A model generated the notes under the pieces. That model had not been told where the DNA came from and did not search any database. It worked only from the letters and a program-made list of their open reading frames with translations. Positions 1 to 7,132 of a DNA stretch of 59,200 nt are shown here, piece by piece (the stretch's first letter is position 1; every line of letters starts with the position of its first letter). The position numbers and the translations under genes were made by a program. Source of the stretch: an uncultured Eubacteriales bacterium (GTDB lineage: Bacteria > Bacillota > Clostridia > Oscillospirales > Acutalibacteraceae); assembly GCA_949299505.1 (NCBI GenBank), contig CASGAS010000003.1, positions 1 through 59,200 on the forward strand, in the 5' to 3' direction.

Positions 1-180
1 TGCTCTTGAAAATAGCGGTCGACGTTGTTTTTCGAGACCGTGGCGCCGAGGTGCATTAAGTTCAGCGCCAATACGAAAACCAGAACGGTAAAAATCGTGT
101 AGCGCGTCAAAGCAAAATCCGGCTTCCAAATGTAGATGATAACACCGATTAAAACGGCAAGCATCAACGCCATTAACCAA
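1..180 (-). CDS. C-terminal fragment of a DUF4173-like membrane protein (partial, runs off left edge)
   Basis: The minus strand is open from about position 230 to the window edge. It reads as hydrophobic segments followed by a tail with Asn-Leu-Met, then Lys-Asn-Asn-Val-Asp-Arg-Tyr. This resembles the end of DUF4173/DUF4153 polytopic membrane proteins, which close with an Asn-rich 'N..NRY'-type motif. The N-terminal part of such a protein should lie to the right, but that space encodes a different gene on the plus strand, so the gene looks truncated near 180. The family call rests on a short stretch and is tentative. Function is unknown. Confidence 0.4.
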   Translation of the reverse strand, partial: MVNGVDACRFNRCYHLHLEAGFCFDALHDFYRSGFRIGAELNAPRRHGLEKQRRPLFSRA

Positions 181-338
181 CAGACGCCGACGCGGCGAAA
201 AAGCAATATAAGAAAATCAAAGGCACGGTGCAGAAATGCGTTTCCTGCGGGCAGTGTGAAAATAAGTGCCCCCAACAGCTGCCCATTCGCGAACTTCTGC
301 ATGAAGCCGACGCCTTTTTTAAGGAGAAGAAAGCATGA
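177..338 (+). pseudogene. C-terminal ferredoxin-like end of an aldo/keto reductase (5' part missing)
   Basis: The frame is open only from about 177 (in-frame stops at 57, 150 and 174). It encodes a tail with the spacing C-x2-C-x2-C-x3-C-P followed by Gln-Gln-Leu-Pro-Ile. This is the 4Fe-4S-binding C-terminus found on clostridial aldo/keto reductases. The roughly 300-residue TIM-barrel domain that should precede it is absent, so this is a gene remnant or one side of a rearrangement or assembly join. Its TGA overlaps the ATG of the next gene (ATGA), and an AAGGAG ribosome site lies inside it, so the downstream gene was probably translated from the same mRNA. Confidence 0.55.
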
Positions 339-913
339 CAGACGCCGTTCGACTGAAAACACGCTCGGCGGCACGCCGGGTTTCTCTTTCGGCGGTGATT
401 TGCGCGCTTTCCGTAATTACCCCGCAAATTTTCCACTTGGTCGGCGGCCAGATGGCGGGCAACGCCTTTCTGCCGATGCATATTCCGGTGCTCTTAGGCG
501 GATTTTTGCTCCCGCCCGGTGCTGCAATGGTTTGCGGCGCGCTCTCACCGGTGCTCAGCTTCTTTTTAACCGGCATGCCCGCTATGCCGCGGCTTATCTT
601 TATGGTTTTGGAGCTCGGCGCTTACGGCTTTTTTGCTTCGCTGTTTGCGAGAAAACTGCGCTTGCCGACCTTTTTAAGCCTTGTGCTTTCTATGCTCTGC
701 GGCAGAGCGGTCTATTTTGTAAGCGTTGTCGCGGTGCTTCATATTTTGCATTTGCAAATTCCCGGCATGACCTCCGCCACGGCGGCGGTTTGGGCGGCGG
801 TAAGCACCGGCGTTCCCGGTATTCTTTTACAGTTGGTTTTGATTCCGGTCTTGGTGGCCGCGTTAAAAAAGGCAGGTTTGATTCCCCGTGACAACAGAAC
901 TCGAAAATTGTAA
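335..913 (+). CDS. ECF transporter S component, substrate unknown
   Basis: A 192-residue protein with about six hydrophobic helices and almost no loops, the size and shape of substrate-binding S components of energy-coupling-factor vitamin/cofactor importers. The stretch Phe-Leu-Pro-Met-His-Ile-Pro-Val-Leu at about 45-53, followed by Gly-Gly-Phe and a later Leu-Thr-Gly-Met-Pro, is typical of clostridial S proteins that share a common EcfAAT module encoded elsewhere. No EcfA or EcfT gene is in the window. The ATG overlaps the upstream remnant's stop, with AAGGAG 8 nt before it. The family call is fairly secure; the ligand cannot be read from sequence. Confidence 0.75.
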   Translation: MTDAVRLKTRSAARRVSLSAVICALSVITPQIFHLVGGQMAGNAFLPMHIPVLLGGFLLPPGAAMVCGALSPVLSFFLTGMPAMPRLIFMVLELGAYGFFASLFARKLRLPTFLSLVLSMLCGRAVYFVSVVAVLHILHLQIPGMTSATAAVWAAVSTGVPGILLQLVLIPVLVAALKKAGLIPRDNRTRKL

Positions 914-1319
914 ACAAAAGCTCATAGAAGGCGGGCACACCTGCGCGGCGCAGAACAACACAGAATTGCGCACCGACGACCGGCGCGGGATTTTGCCGCT
1001 GATGCAGTGGCTTTCCGACGGCGAATTTTTGCGCGGTGCGGTCGTGGCGGATAAAGTTATCGGCAAAGCGGCGGCGTTTTTGCTCGTCTTGGGTGGCGTG
1101 CGTGAAGTGTTTGCCGGCGTCATCAGCGTTCCGGCGGCGGAGGTTCTCGAAAACGCAGGGATACCGTATACTTTCGAGAAAAAAGTGCAAAATATTGAGA
1201 ACCGGCGCCACGACGGCATTTGCCCGATGGAGAGCGCCGTCTTAAAAACTGAGGACCCGCAAGAGGCATTTTCGATTTTAGAAAAAAAGTGTGCCGAGTT
1301 TCAAGAAAAAAAGTATTGA
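888..1319 (+). CDS. DUF1893 family protein (deaminase-like fold)
   Basis: A 143-residue protein starting at a GTG that overlaps the end of the S-component gene by 26 bp, so the two are translationally coupled. It has the DUF1893 hallmarks: a Gly-Ile-x-Pro-Leu segment at about 34-38, Ala-Asp-Lys-Val-Ile-Gly-Lys-Ala-Ala-Ala near 54-63, and a C-terminal Asn-Arg plus Cys-Pro-Met-Glu around 104-114. Members are predicted to have a cytidine-deaminase-like fold; no reaction is established to my knowledge. Its TGA lies inside the -35 box of the following tRNA promoter. Pairing with an ECF S component hints at metabolite salvage, which is inference only. Confidence 0.75.
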   Translation: MTTELENCKQKLIEGGHTCAAQNNTELRTDDRRGILPLMQWLSDGEFLRGAVVADKVIGKAAAFLLVLGGVREVFAGVISVPAAEVLENAGIPYTFEKKVQNIENRRHDGICPMESAVLKTEDPQEAFSILEKKCAEFQEKKY

Positions 1320-1344
1320 CAAGCCCCGCGCTTTATATTATAAT
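1316..1344 (+). promoter_or_regulatory. sigma-A promoter of the tRNA-Met/tRNA-Glu unit
   Basis: TTGACA (1316-1321), a 17-bp spacer and TATAAT (1339-1344) give a perfect consensus about 30 bp before tRNA-Met. The TGA of the upstream gene (1317-1319) is embedded in the -35 hexamer. Confidence 0.9.
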
Positions 1345-1373
1345 AGCAAAGCCGCAGAAAAAGCGGCTGACAT

Positions 1374-1450
1374 GGCGGCATAGCTTAGTTGGCTAGAGCG
1401 TCCGGTTCATACCCGGAAGGTCACAGGTTCAAGTCCCGTTGCCGCTACCA
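1374..1450 (+). tRNA. tRNA-Met (CAT), elongator type
   Basis: A 77-nt cloverleaf with encoded CCA. The 7-bp acceptor stem has one G-U pair, the anticodon loop TTCATAC lies between stems TCCGG and CCGGA, and the T loop is TTCAAGT. The body resembles Firmicute elongator tRNA-Met rather than the initiator. A tRNA-Ile with a lysidine-modified CAT anticodon cannot be excluded by eye. Confidence 0.88.
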
Positions 1451-1481
1451 AAGCGGCGGTATGCAAATACCGCCGTTCTGC

Positions 1482-1556
1482 GGCCCGGTGGTCAAGCGGT
1501 TAAGACACCGCCCTTTCACGGCGGTAACACGAGTTCGATTCTCGTCCGGGTCACCA
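1482..1556 (+). tRNA. tRNA-Glu (TTC)
   Basis: A 75-nt cloverleaf with encoded CCA. The acceptor GGCCCGG pairs with CCGGGTC, the anticodon stem CCGCC/GGCGG encloses CTTTCAC (anticodon TTC), and the T arm contains GTTCGATTC. It lies 31 nt after tRNA-Met and shares its promoter and terminator. Confidence 0.93.
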
Positions 1557-1557
1557 A

Positions 1558-1587
1558 AAAGCCCCGCTTTTTAAGCGGGGCTTTTTC
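1558..1587 (+). terminator. Terminator of the tRNA-Met/Glu unit
   Basis: A-tract, then GCCCCGCTT pairing with AAGCGGGGC, then TTTTT. The A/T symmetry also lets it serve the convergent capA transcript. Confidence 0.9.
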
Positions 1588-1639
1588 TTATGCTTCTTTT
1601 CAGATGTCGGGAATCAAACCCATATGGCTTTCCGGCGGC

Positions 1640-2848
1640 TTATGCCGCTAAAAATTCCGCCGGAATAACGTCGCGCACGAAGTCCTCAATGTACGCCACG
1701 CTGAAATCCGACTGCTTGATGCGCGAGGCCTGCCGCTTGGCGAGCGTGTCCGTGTACTGCGACAGCGGGTAAATCTGCACGTCGTGCGAGCCGCTGACAT
1801 AGTGCGTGACGATGGTCTCAAACCGGACGTTCGAGACCGAGACCGCCTTCGACTGCGGGTCGACGGTCACGTCGTAGTGCAGCATCCCGCCAATGACGCG
1901 CGCGGCGGTGTTTTGCTGGGAAATGAAGTTCCCGAGCGAATAGGCGACGAGTGTTTGCGAGCCGCCCGCGTTTTCGAGCCATTCTATGGGCTGGAGCACA
2001 TGCGGGTGGTGCCCGATGATGATGTCCGCGCCCCAGGCGGCCATTTGTTTTGCGAGGTTCTTCTGGTCCTGCGAGGGTGTGGTCGTGTATTCGCTGCCCC
2101 AGTGGGCGTTGACGAGCACCACGTCGCAGGCGTCGGCCGCCGCCTTGATTTTTTGCTCAATCGCCTCCGTTTCGGAGGTGTACAGGAATTCCAGCGGGCT
2201 GTCGTCGGGCAGGGAAAGGCCGTTCGTGTACTGCGTAACGCCCACAAGGCCGATTTTTATGCCGTCGCGCTCGATGTATTCGACGTTTTCAAGGTCCGCC
2301 TTGTCCTTATACGCGCCGGTGCGCACCACGCCGGAAACTCCGTCCCAGAATTCAATGGTTTCCAAAAGCCCCTTCGAGGTCTTGTCCAGCATGTGGTTGT
2401 TCGCCAGGTTGACGACGTCGAAACCGATATCCGCGACCTCCTGCCCGAGCTCGGTGGGGGAATTGAACAGCGGGTAGCCCGAGGGCTTATAGCTCTTTGC
2501 AATGGGGGTTTCCTGGTTGATGGTCGCCACGTCCGCCGCGGCTACGGTGTCGGCGATGCGTTCGTAGCAAAAGGAAAAATCATAGCCGTCCCCGCCCGTA
2601 CGGCGGTTGGCCTGTTCGTAAATGCCGTCGTGAATCAGGTTGTCGCCGACCGACAAAAACGACAGCGTAACCGGCTGCAAAGCCGGCGCGGTCGTTGCGG
2701 GCGCGGTGGTTTCGGCGGGCGCGGCGCCCACGGGGGCGGTCTCCGGCGCGCGGCCGTTTCGCACAACGCCGACAACGGCGACCACGCCGGCGACCAAAAC
2801 GAGCGCGAGCACAAAGGATAAAAAGACCTTTACACTTTTTTTCTGCAT
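1640..2848 (-). CDS. CapA-family metallophosphatase-like protein, membrane-anchored
   Basis: A 402-residue protein with an N-terminal membrane anchor (about 7-29), an Ala/Pro/Thr-rich linker (33-58) and a PGA_cap (CapA) domain of the calcineurin-like phosphoesterase superfamily. Visible metal-site motifs are Gly-Asp-Asn (68-70), Asn-Gln-Glu (111-113), Asn-Asn-His (150-152), His-Trp-Gly (249-251) and Gly-His-His-Pro-His (279-283). CapA proteins are linked to poly-gamma-glutamate capsule export, but the family is broad and no capB/capC is nearby, so the substrate is unknown. It is the last gene of the minus-strand pncB-ppa-capA run. The topology predicts an extracellular catalytic domain. Confidence 0.88.
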   Translation of the reverse strand: MQKKSVKVFLSFVLALVLVAGVVAVVGVVRNGRAPETAPVGAAPAETTAPATTAPALQPVTLSFLSVGDNLIHDGIYEQANRRTGGDGYDFSFCYERIADTVAAADVATINQETPIAKSYKPSGYPLFNSPTELGQEVADIGFDVVNLANNHMLDKTSKGLLETIEFWDGVSGVVRTGAYKDKADLENVEYIERDGIKIGLVGVTQYTNGLSLPDDSPLEFLYTSETEAIEQKIKAAADACDVVLVNAHWGSEYTTTPSQDQKNLAKQMAAWGADIIIGHHPHVLQPIEWLENAGGSQTLVAYSLGNFISQQNTAARVIGGMLHYDVTVDPQSKAVSVSNVRFETIVTHYVSGSHDVQIYPLSQYTDTLAKRQASRIKQSDFSVAYIEDFVRDVIPAEFLAA

Positions 2849-2863
2849 GGCGTATCGCTCCCT

Positions 2864-3400
2864 TTATTTCAGCGTGGGGTACAGCTCCCGGTAGCGGTCG
2901 ATGGCGTCTTCGATAATCTCCACCGCGACGGCGGCGCCCTTGGCTTCGTCAATCACGGTCTTTTTGTTTTCGAGCATTTTGTAGACCGAGAAAAAGTGCA
3001 TCATCTCTTCAAACACATGCGCGGGCAGCTGGGAAATGTCCGTATAGCCGTTGTAGGTCGGGTCGCCGACGGGGATGGCGATGATTTTGTCGTCCGGGTC
3101 GTCGTTGTCGAGCATCGTGATGACTCCAATCGGGCAGCAGGTCACAAGCGTCAGCGGCTCGATTTTTTCCGAGCAGAGCACCAGCACGTCGAGCGGGTCG
3201 TTGTCGAGCGCAAAGGTGCGCGGAATCAGCCCGTAGTTCGCCGGATAGTGCGTGGAGGTGTGCAGCACCCGGTCCAGGCGCAGAAGTCCGGTCTCCTTGT
3301 CGAGCTCGTATTTCATTTTGCTGCCCTTGCTTATCTCAATGACGGCGTCAAAGGTACGGCTGTTGATGCGCTCGGGGGAAATGTCGTGCCAGATGTTCAT
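2864..3400 (-). CDS. ppa: Inorganic pyrophosphatase (family I, soluble)
   Basis: A 178-residue cytosolic enzyme hydrolysing pyrophosphate to phosphate. The family I signature Asp-Asn-Asp-Pro-Leu-Asp-Val is at 66-72, and the Tyr-Pro-Ala-Asn-Tyr-Gly stretch (52-57) and Lys-Tyr-Glu (30-32) active-site segments are present. Its ATG overlaps the TGA of pncB (ATGA) and is preceded by AAAGGAG inside pncB. Coupling to nicotinate phosphoribosyltransferase makes sense because that reaction releases pyrophosphate, so hydrolysis would pull NAD synthesis forward. Many clostridia use family II or membrane pyrophosphatases, so a family I enzyme is mildly notable. Confidence 0.95.
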   Translation of the reverse strand: MNIWHDISPERINSRTFDAVIEISKGSKMKYELDKETGLLRLDRVLHTSTHYPANYGLIPRTFALDNDPLDVLVLCSEKIEPLTLVTCCPIGVITMLDNDDPDDKIIAIPVGDPTYNGYTDISQLPAHVFEEMMHFFSVYKMLENKKTVIDEAKGAAVAVEIIEDAIDRYRELYPTLK

Positions 3401-4860
3401 TTTTGCACTCCTTTGTATTCTTCAATGAGCAGCTTGCGGATCTCCCACAGCTTTGCGGACAGGTCGACGTAGTATTTGTGCGGGTTCTCAAAGCGCTTGA
3501 CCTCGTCCCAGAGCGTGTCCACCTGCTCCGAGCAGTATTCGCGGATTTCCGCCGGGGCGGGGGAGGTGTAGACACATTCGCCCTGCTTGAAAATCGGAAC
3601 AAGCAGCGGCCGCGCCACATAGTTTTCAATCTCCTTGCGCTTCCAGGTGTAGTCGGGGTCGAACAGCTCGTAGGGCTTGGAATCGTCCAGCTCCTCGCTG
3701 TCCGTGGTCAGCACGTCGGCAATCGCCTTGCCCGTATCCATGTCGAACAGGCGGTAGACGTTCTTCGACGACGGGAGGGTGATTTTGTGCACGTTTTCCG
3801 ACAGGTTGATTTTCGGGACGATGCGCCCGTCCGGCTCCTCTAAGGCGCACAGCTTGTATACCCCGCCGAACAGCGGCGACGACGCCGAGGTGATCAGCCG
3901 TTCGCCGACAATAAAGCAGTCCACCTTTGCGCCCTGCGCGAGCATGTCGGAAATCAGGTGCTCGTCCAAGGAGTTGGAGGCGAGAATGCCGCAGTCGGGG
4001 AAGCCCGCTTCGTCGAGCATTTTGCGCACGCGCTTGGAAAGATAGGGAATGTCGCCCGAGTCGATGCGCACGCTTTTCGGCCGGTAGCCCGCGGGCACCA
4101 GCACGTCCTGAAAAGCGCGTATGGCGTTGGGCACGCCGGAACGCAGGGTGTCGTAGGTATCCACGACGAAGGTGCAGTCGTCGGGGTAGCGCTTCGCGTA
4201 GGCGCAGAACGCCTCGTATTCCGAATCGAACATCTGCACCCAGCTGTGAATCATCGTTTTGAGCACCGGAATGCCGAATTCCTTGGCCGGCAGAACGCCG
4301 GAGGTTGCCGTGCAGCCGCCGATATACGCCGCCCGCGCGCCGTAAACCGCCTCGTCAAAGCCCTGTGCGCGCCGCGCGCCGAATTCCGCGACCGCCGTAC
4401 CGCGCGCCGCGCGTACAAGCCGGTTCGCCTTCGTCGCAATCAGGCTTTGCTGGTTGATGCACAAAAGCAGCAGCGTTTCAATCATCTGCGCCTGCACCAC
4501 GGGGCCGCGCACCTTGACAATGGGCTCGTTGGGGAAAATCGGCGTGCCCTCGGGAACGGCCCAGATGTCGCAGGCGAAGCGGAAATCCCGCAGATACGCA
4601 AGGAAAGGCTCGGAAATGCCCTGCATGCGCAGAAACTGCAGGTCGTCCTCGGTGAAATGCAGGTTCTGCAAATTTTCAATCACGCGCTGCAGACCCGCCA
4701 TAATGGCGAAACCGCCGTTGTCGGGGACCCGGCGGAAAAACAGGTCGTAGCAGCCGATTGTCTCGCCAAGGCCGGCGGCGTAAAACCCGTCCGCCATGGT
4801 GAATTCGTACAGCTCGGTCGTCAGGACCTCCCGCGTGCCGTTCGGTTCAAACGCATCCAT
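3397..4860 (-). CDS. pncB: Nicotinate phosphoribosyltransferase
   Basis: A 487-residue enzyme converting nicotinate and PRPP to nicotinate mononucleotide, the entry step of NAD salvage. Recognisable segments are the N-terminal Thr-Glu-Leu-Tyr-Glu-Phe-Thr-Met-Ala-Asp (15-24), Glu-Phe-Gly-Ala-Arg-Arg-Ala-Gln (159-166) and the Ile-His-Ser-Trp block with the probable phospho-acceptor His205. The length matches the longer Firmicute PncB class. It is first in the operon with ppa and capA. An ATG start at 4860 follows GGAGGT, and a good promoter lies just upstream. Confidence 0.95.
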   Translation of the reverse strand: MDAFEPNGTREVLTTELYEFTMADGFYAAGLGETIGCYDLFFRRVPDNGGFAIMAGLQRVIENLQNLHFTEDDLQFLRMQGISEPFLAYLRDFRFACDIWAVPEGTPIFPNEPIVKVRGPVVQAQMIETLLLLCINQQSLIATKANRLVRAARGTAVAEFGARRAQGFDEAVYGARAAYIGGCTATSGVLPAKEFGIPVLKTMIHSWVQMFDSEYEAFCAYAKRYPDDCTFVVDTYDTLRSGVPNAIRAFQDVLVPAGYRPKSVRIDSGDIPYLSKRVRKMLDEAGFPDCGILASNSLDEHLISDMLAQGAKVDCFIVGERLITSASSPLFGGVYKLCALEEPDGRIVPKINLSENVHKITLPSSKNVYRLFDMDTGKAIADVLTTDSEELDDSKPYELFDPDYTWKRKEIENYVARPLLVPIFKQGECVYTSPAPAEIREYCSEQVDTLWDEVKRFENPHKYYVDLSAKLWEIRKLLIEEYKGVQK

Positions 4861-4886
4861 ATGCGCACCTCCCTACATTTGGTTTC

Positions 4887-4915
4887 ATTGTAGCATACTT
4901 TGTGCGGTTTCGCAA
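4887..4915 (-). promoter_or_regulatory. sigma-A promoter of pncB-ppa-capA
   Basis: On the minus strand, TTGCGA (4915-4910), a 17-bp spacer and TACAAT (4892-4887) lie about 27 nt before the pncB ATG. It is back-to-back with the nitroreductase promoter. Confidence 0.7.
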
Positions 4916-4934
4916 CGGAAATCCCGGCCGGGCG

Positions 4935-4963
4935 TTGCAATCCGGCGCGGTTTTTTGTATACT
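4935..4963 (+). promoter_or_regulatory. sigma-A promoter of the nitroreductase gene
   Basis: TTGCAA (4935-4940), a 17-bp spacer and TATACT (4958-4963) lie 42 bp before the ATG at 5006, which is preceded by AAAGGAG. Confidence 0.75.
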
Positions 4964-5005
4964 AAGGACAGGTCCATTCTGTTCTGACGGAAAGGAGAAA
5001 GAAAG

Positions 5006-5542
5006 ATGGAATCTTTTTTGGAGCTGGAACGCCGCCGGCAAAGCTGCCGCCGGTATGACCCGCGTCCGGTGGAGCCGGAAAAGCTGGAAGCGCTCGCCGA
5101 AGCGGTGCGGCTTTCCCCGTCGGCGTGCAATTCACAGCCGTGGCGCGTGATTTTCGTGACCGGCGCGTCCGCCGCGCCCGTGCGCGCCGCCGTGCAGCCG
5201 GGTGGCAGCAACCCCTTCGCCGAGGGCTGCCCGGCGTTCGCGGTACTTGTGGAAGAACCGGCCGTCTTAAAGCCCGCTGTGGCCGAAAAATTCGGCAGCC
5301 AGGCGTTCGCCCAAATCGACCTTGGCATCGCGACGGCGCACTATTGCCTTGCCGCAACGGATTTGGGGCTTTCGACCTGCGTGCTCGGCATGATTGACGA
5401 GGCGGCGCTGCAAACGGCGCTCGGCGTGCCGCAGACACACCGCATCCGCCTGGTGATTGCGACGGGCTATGCCGAACCCGGCGCGGCCATCCGCGAAAAA
5501 ACGCGCAAGCCGCTTTCGGAAATCGCGGAATTCCGGTCGTGA
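5006..5542 (+). CDS. Nitroreductase family flavoprotein
   Basis: A 178-residue protein of the NfsA/NfsB-like FMN-dependent nitroreductase family. The N-terminus has the family's Arg-Arg-x-Ser-x-Arg-Arg-Tyr pattern (9-17), a phosphate/FMN-binding feature. The segment Ser-Pro-Ser-Ala-Cys-Asn-Ser-Gln-Pro-Trp (37-46) is a classic flavin-contact motif. Such enzymes reduce quinones, nitro compounds or flavins with NAD(P)H as dimers in the cytosol; the physiological substrate is not predictable. The stop overlaps the GTG start of the following membrane protein gene, so the two form an operon. Confidence 0.9.
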   Translation: MESFLELERRRQSCRRYDPRPVEPEKLEALAEAVRLSPSACNSQPWRVIFVTGASAAPVRAAVQPGGSNPFAEGCPAFAVLVEEPAVLKPAVAEKFGSQAFAQIDLGIATAHYCLAATDLGLSTCVLGMIDEAALQTALGVPQTHRIRLVIATGYAEPGAAIREKTRKPLSEIAEFRS

Positions 5543-7068
5543 GCGCGCTGACCCCCCTCCCGCTGTATGCCCTGCTCCTATACGGGCTGTTTTTGGCCGC
5601 CTCCTATCGGTTTCGCTGGCACGAGCGCGCCTTTGACCCCAAAAAGCGTACGCACCGCGCCGCGGTCGCGGTCTGCGCGCTTTTGTGCCTGCTGCCCGCG
5701 GCGGCCATTCTCTGCGCGCTGCCGCACGAAAACACGGCCTACCCCTTTTTGGGGCTTCTGGAAAATGAAAACGCCTACAACCAGCAGTTCGACGCGTTTT
5801 TGAAGGGGCAGCTTGCGCTCGACTTCCAGCCCGACGCGCGCATTCTGGCGCTGGAAAATCCCTACATCTGGGACGCGCGCACCGAAACGGGCGCGTGGTA
5901 CCCGTGGGACCGCGTGCTTTTTGACGGGCAGTATTATTCGTACTTCGGCGTCGCGCCGATTTTTACGGTGTATTTCCCCTGGTATTTTCTGACCGGTACG
6001 CTGCCCGCGCCCGCGACGGTCTGCTTCCTTTTGTGCGTCCCGGGGATTCTGGCCGGCGCCGCGCTGCTTGTTGCGCTCATGCGCCGCTTTGTACCGGACG
6101 CGTCTGTCGGGCTTGTGTGCCTCGGCGTGTTCGCCGTGTCGTTCGGCAGCCTTCAGTACATGGTGTCGGCCTCGGCGGATATGTATTACATCGCCGTGCA
6201 AAGCGGGCAGACGAATCTGCTGCTGTTTTTGCTGTTCGCCGTGCTCGGCACCGCCCCCGGCAAAAAGACCGCGCGCCGCGCCGCCTGCCTGGCGCTTGCC
6301 GGCTTGTTTTTAGCACTGACGGCGGCGTCGCGTCCCAATTTGCTGCTGTTCGCTGTGCTTGCGGTCCCGCTGTTCCTCTCCATGCTGCGGGAAAAGGACG
6401 TGCGCGTCGCCGGACGGCTTGTAAAGCTTTTCAGCTTTGCAGTTCCGACTGCTTTGGGGGCGGCTTTGCTGATGGCGTACAACTATGCGCGCTTCGGCTC
6501 GGCGCTCGAATTCGGCGCGCAGTACCAGCTGACCGTCGCCGACGTTTCCACCTATTCGGTTTCGCTGTCGCTCCTGCTGCCGGCGGTCTACTGCTATTTC
6601 CTGCAAATGCCCGCCGTACAGGGGGGGTTCCCGTATTTGGCGCTGACCTATGAGCCGGTCAGAAGCTACGGCGGCTACCTGTATACGACCTGGATGATGG
6701 GGGCGTTTTCGCTGCCGTCGCTTACCGGGATTCTGCTTGCGCCGCTTGCTTGCCGGCGCGGGCAGAAAAAGGACCTTGTAAAGCTGTTTACCTTTATCCT
6801 TGCGGCGGCCTGCTGCTTCCTGCTCGCCTTTGTGGATATCTGCTTTGCGGGGGTCTGCGTTCGGTATTTGGCCGACATCACCGCCGTCGCCGCCGTGTTT
6901 TCGACCGTGCTTTGGCTTGACCTTAACGCACGCGCCGCGACGCTGTCCGGCGGCAAGCGCTTTGCGGTGTATGCGGCCGTTTCCGCACTGCTGTTCGCGA
7001 CCATACTCGTCGGGGCGCTGCTCATCTTTGAAAACGAGCGGCGGTATCTCTTGCAGACGGCCGCCTGA
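5539..7068 (+). CDS. Polytopic membrane protein, GT-C glycosyltransferase-like
   Basis: A 509-residue protein with about a dozen hydrophobic segments. A large hydrophilic loop near 65-140 contains Tyr-Asn-Gln-Gln-Phe-Asp-Ala-Phe-Leu-Lys-Gly and then Phe-Asp-Gly-Gln-Tyr-Tyr-Ser-Tyr-Phe-Gly-Val-Ala-Pro. An acidic extracytoplasmic loop followed by an Asp-Gly-x-Tyr-Tyr-x-Tyr block is seen in PMT/ArnT-like (GT-C) lipid-linked sugar transferases, so such a role is plausible but not proven. The GTG start at 5539 overlaps the nitroreductase stop, and no other start fits the coupling. The acceptor and donor are unknown. Confidence 0.7.
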   Translation: MSALTPLPLYALLLYGLFLAASYRFRWHERAFDPKKRTHRAAVAVCALLCLLPAAAILCALPHENTAYPFLGLLENENAYNQQFDAFLKGQLALDFQPDARILALENPYIWDARTETGAWYPWDRVLFDGQYYSYFGVAPIFTVYFPWYFLTGTLPAPATVCFLLCVPGILAGAALLVALMRRFVPDASVGLVCLGVFAVSFGSLQYMVSASADMYYIAVQSGQTNLLLFLLFAVLGTAPGKKTARRAACLALAGLFLALTAASRPNLLLFAVLAVPLFLSMLREKDVRVAGRLVKLFSFAVPTALGAALLMAYNYARFGSALEFGAQYQLTVADVSTYSVSLSLLLPAVYCYFLQMPAVQGGFPYLALTYEPVRSYGGYLYTTWMMGAFSLPSLTGILLAPLACRRGQKKDLVKLFTFILAAACCFLLAFVDICFAGVCVRYLADITAVAAVFSTVLWLDLNARAATLSGGKRFAVYAAVSALLFATILVGALLIFENERRYLLQTAA

Positions 7069-7078
7069 AACCGCCGAT

Positions 7079-7114
7079 AAAAAACGCTCTGCCGTACAGC
7101 AGAGCGTTTTTTTT
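7079..7114. terminator. Bidirectional terminator
   Basis: A 12-bp perfect stem (7081-7092 with 7099-7110), A-rich on the left and a T-run on the right. It lies between the ends of two convergent genes. Confidence 0.9.
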
Positions 7115-7132
7115 GTTCGCTTCGGTATTTTT

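Noticed and set aside
1389..1574. Open frame across tRNA-Met and tRNA-Glu
   Set aside because: Entirely within tRNA genes and the terminator.
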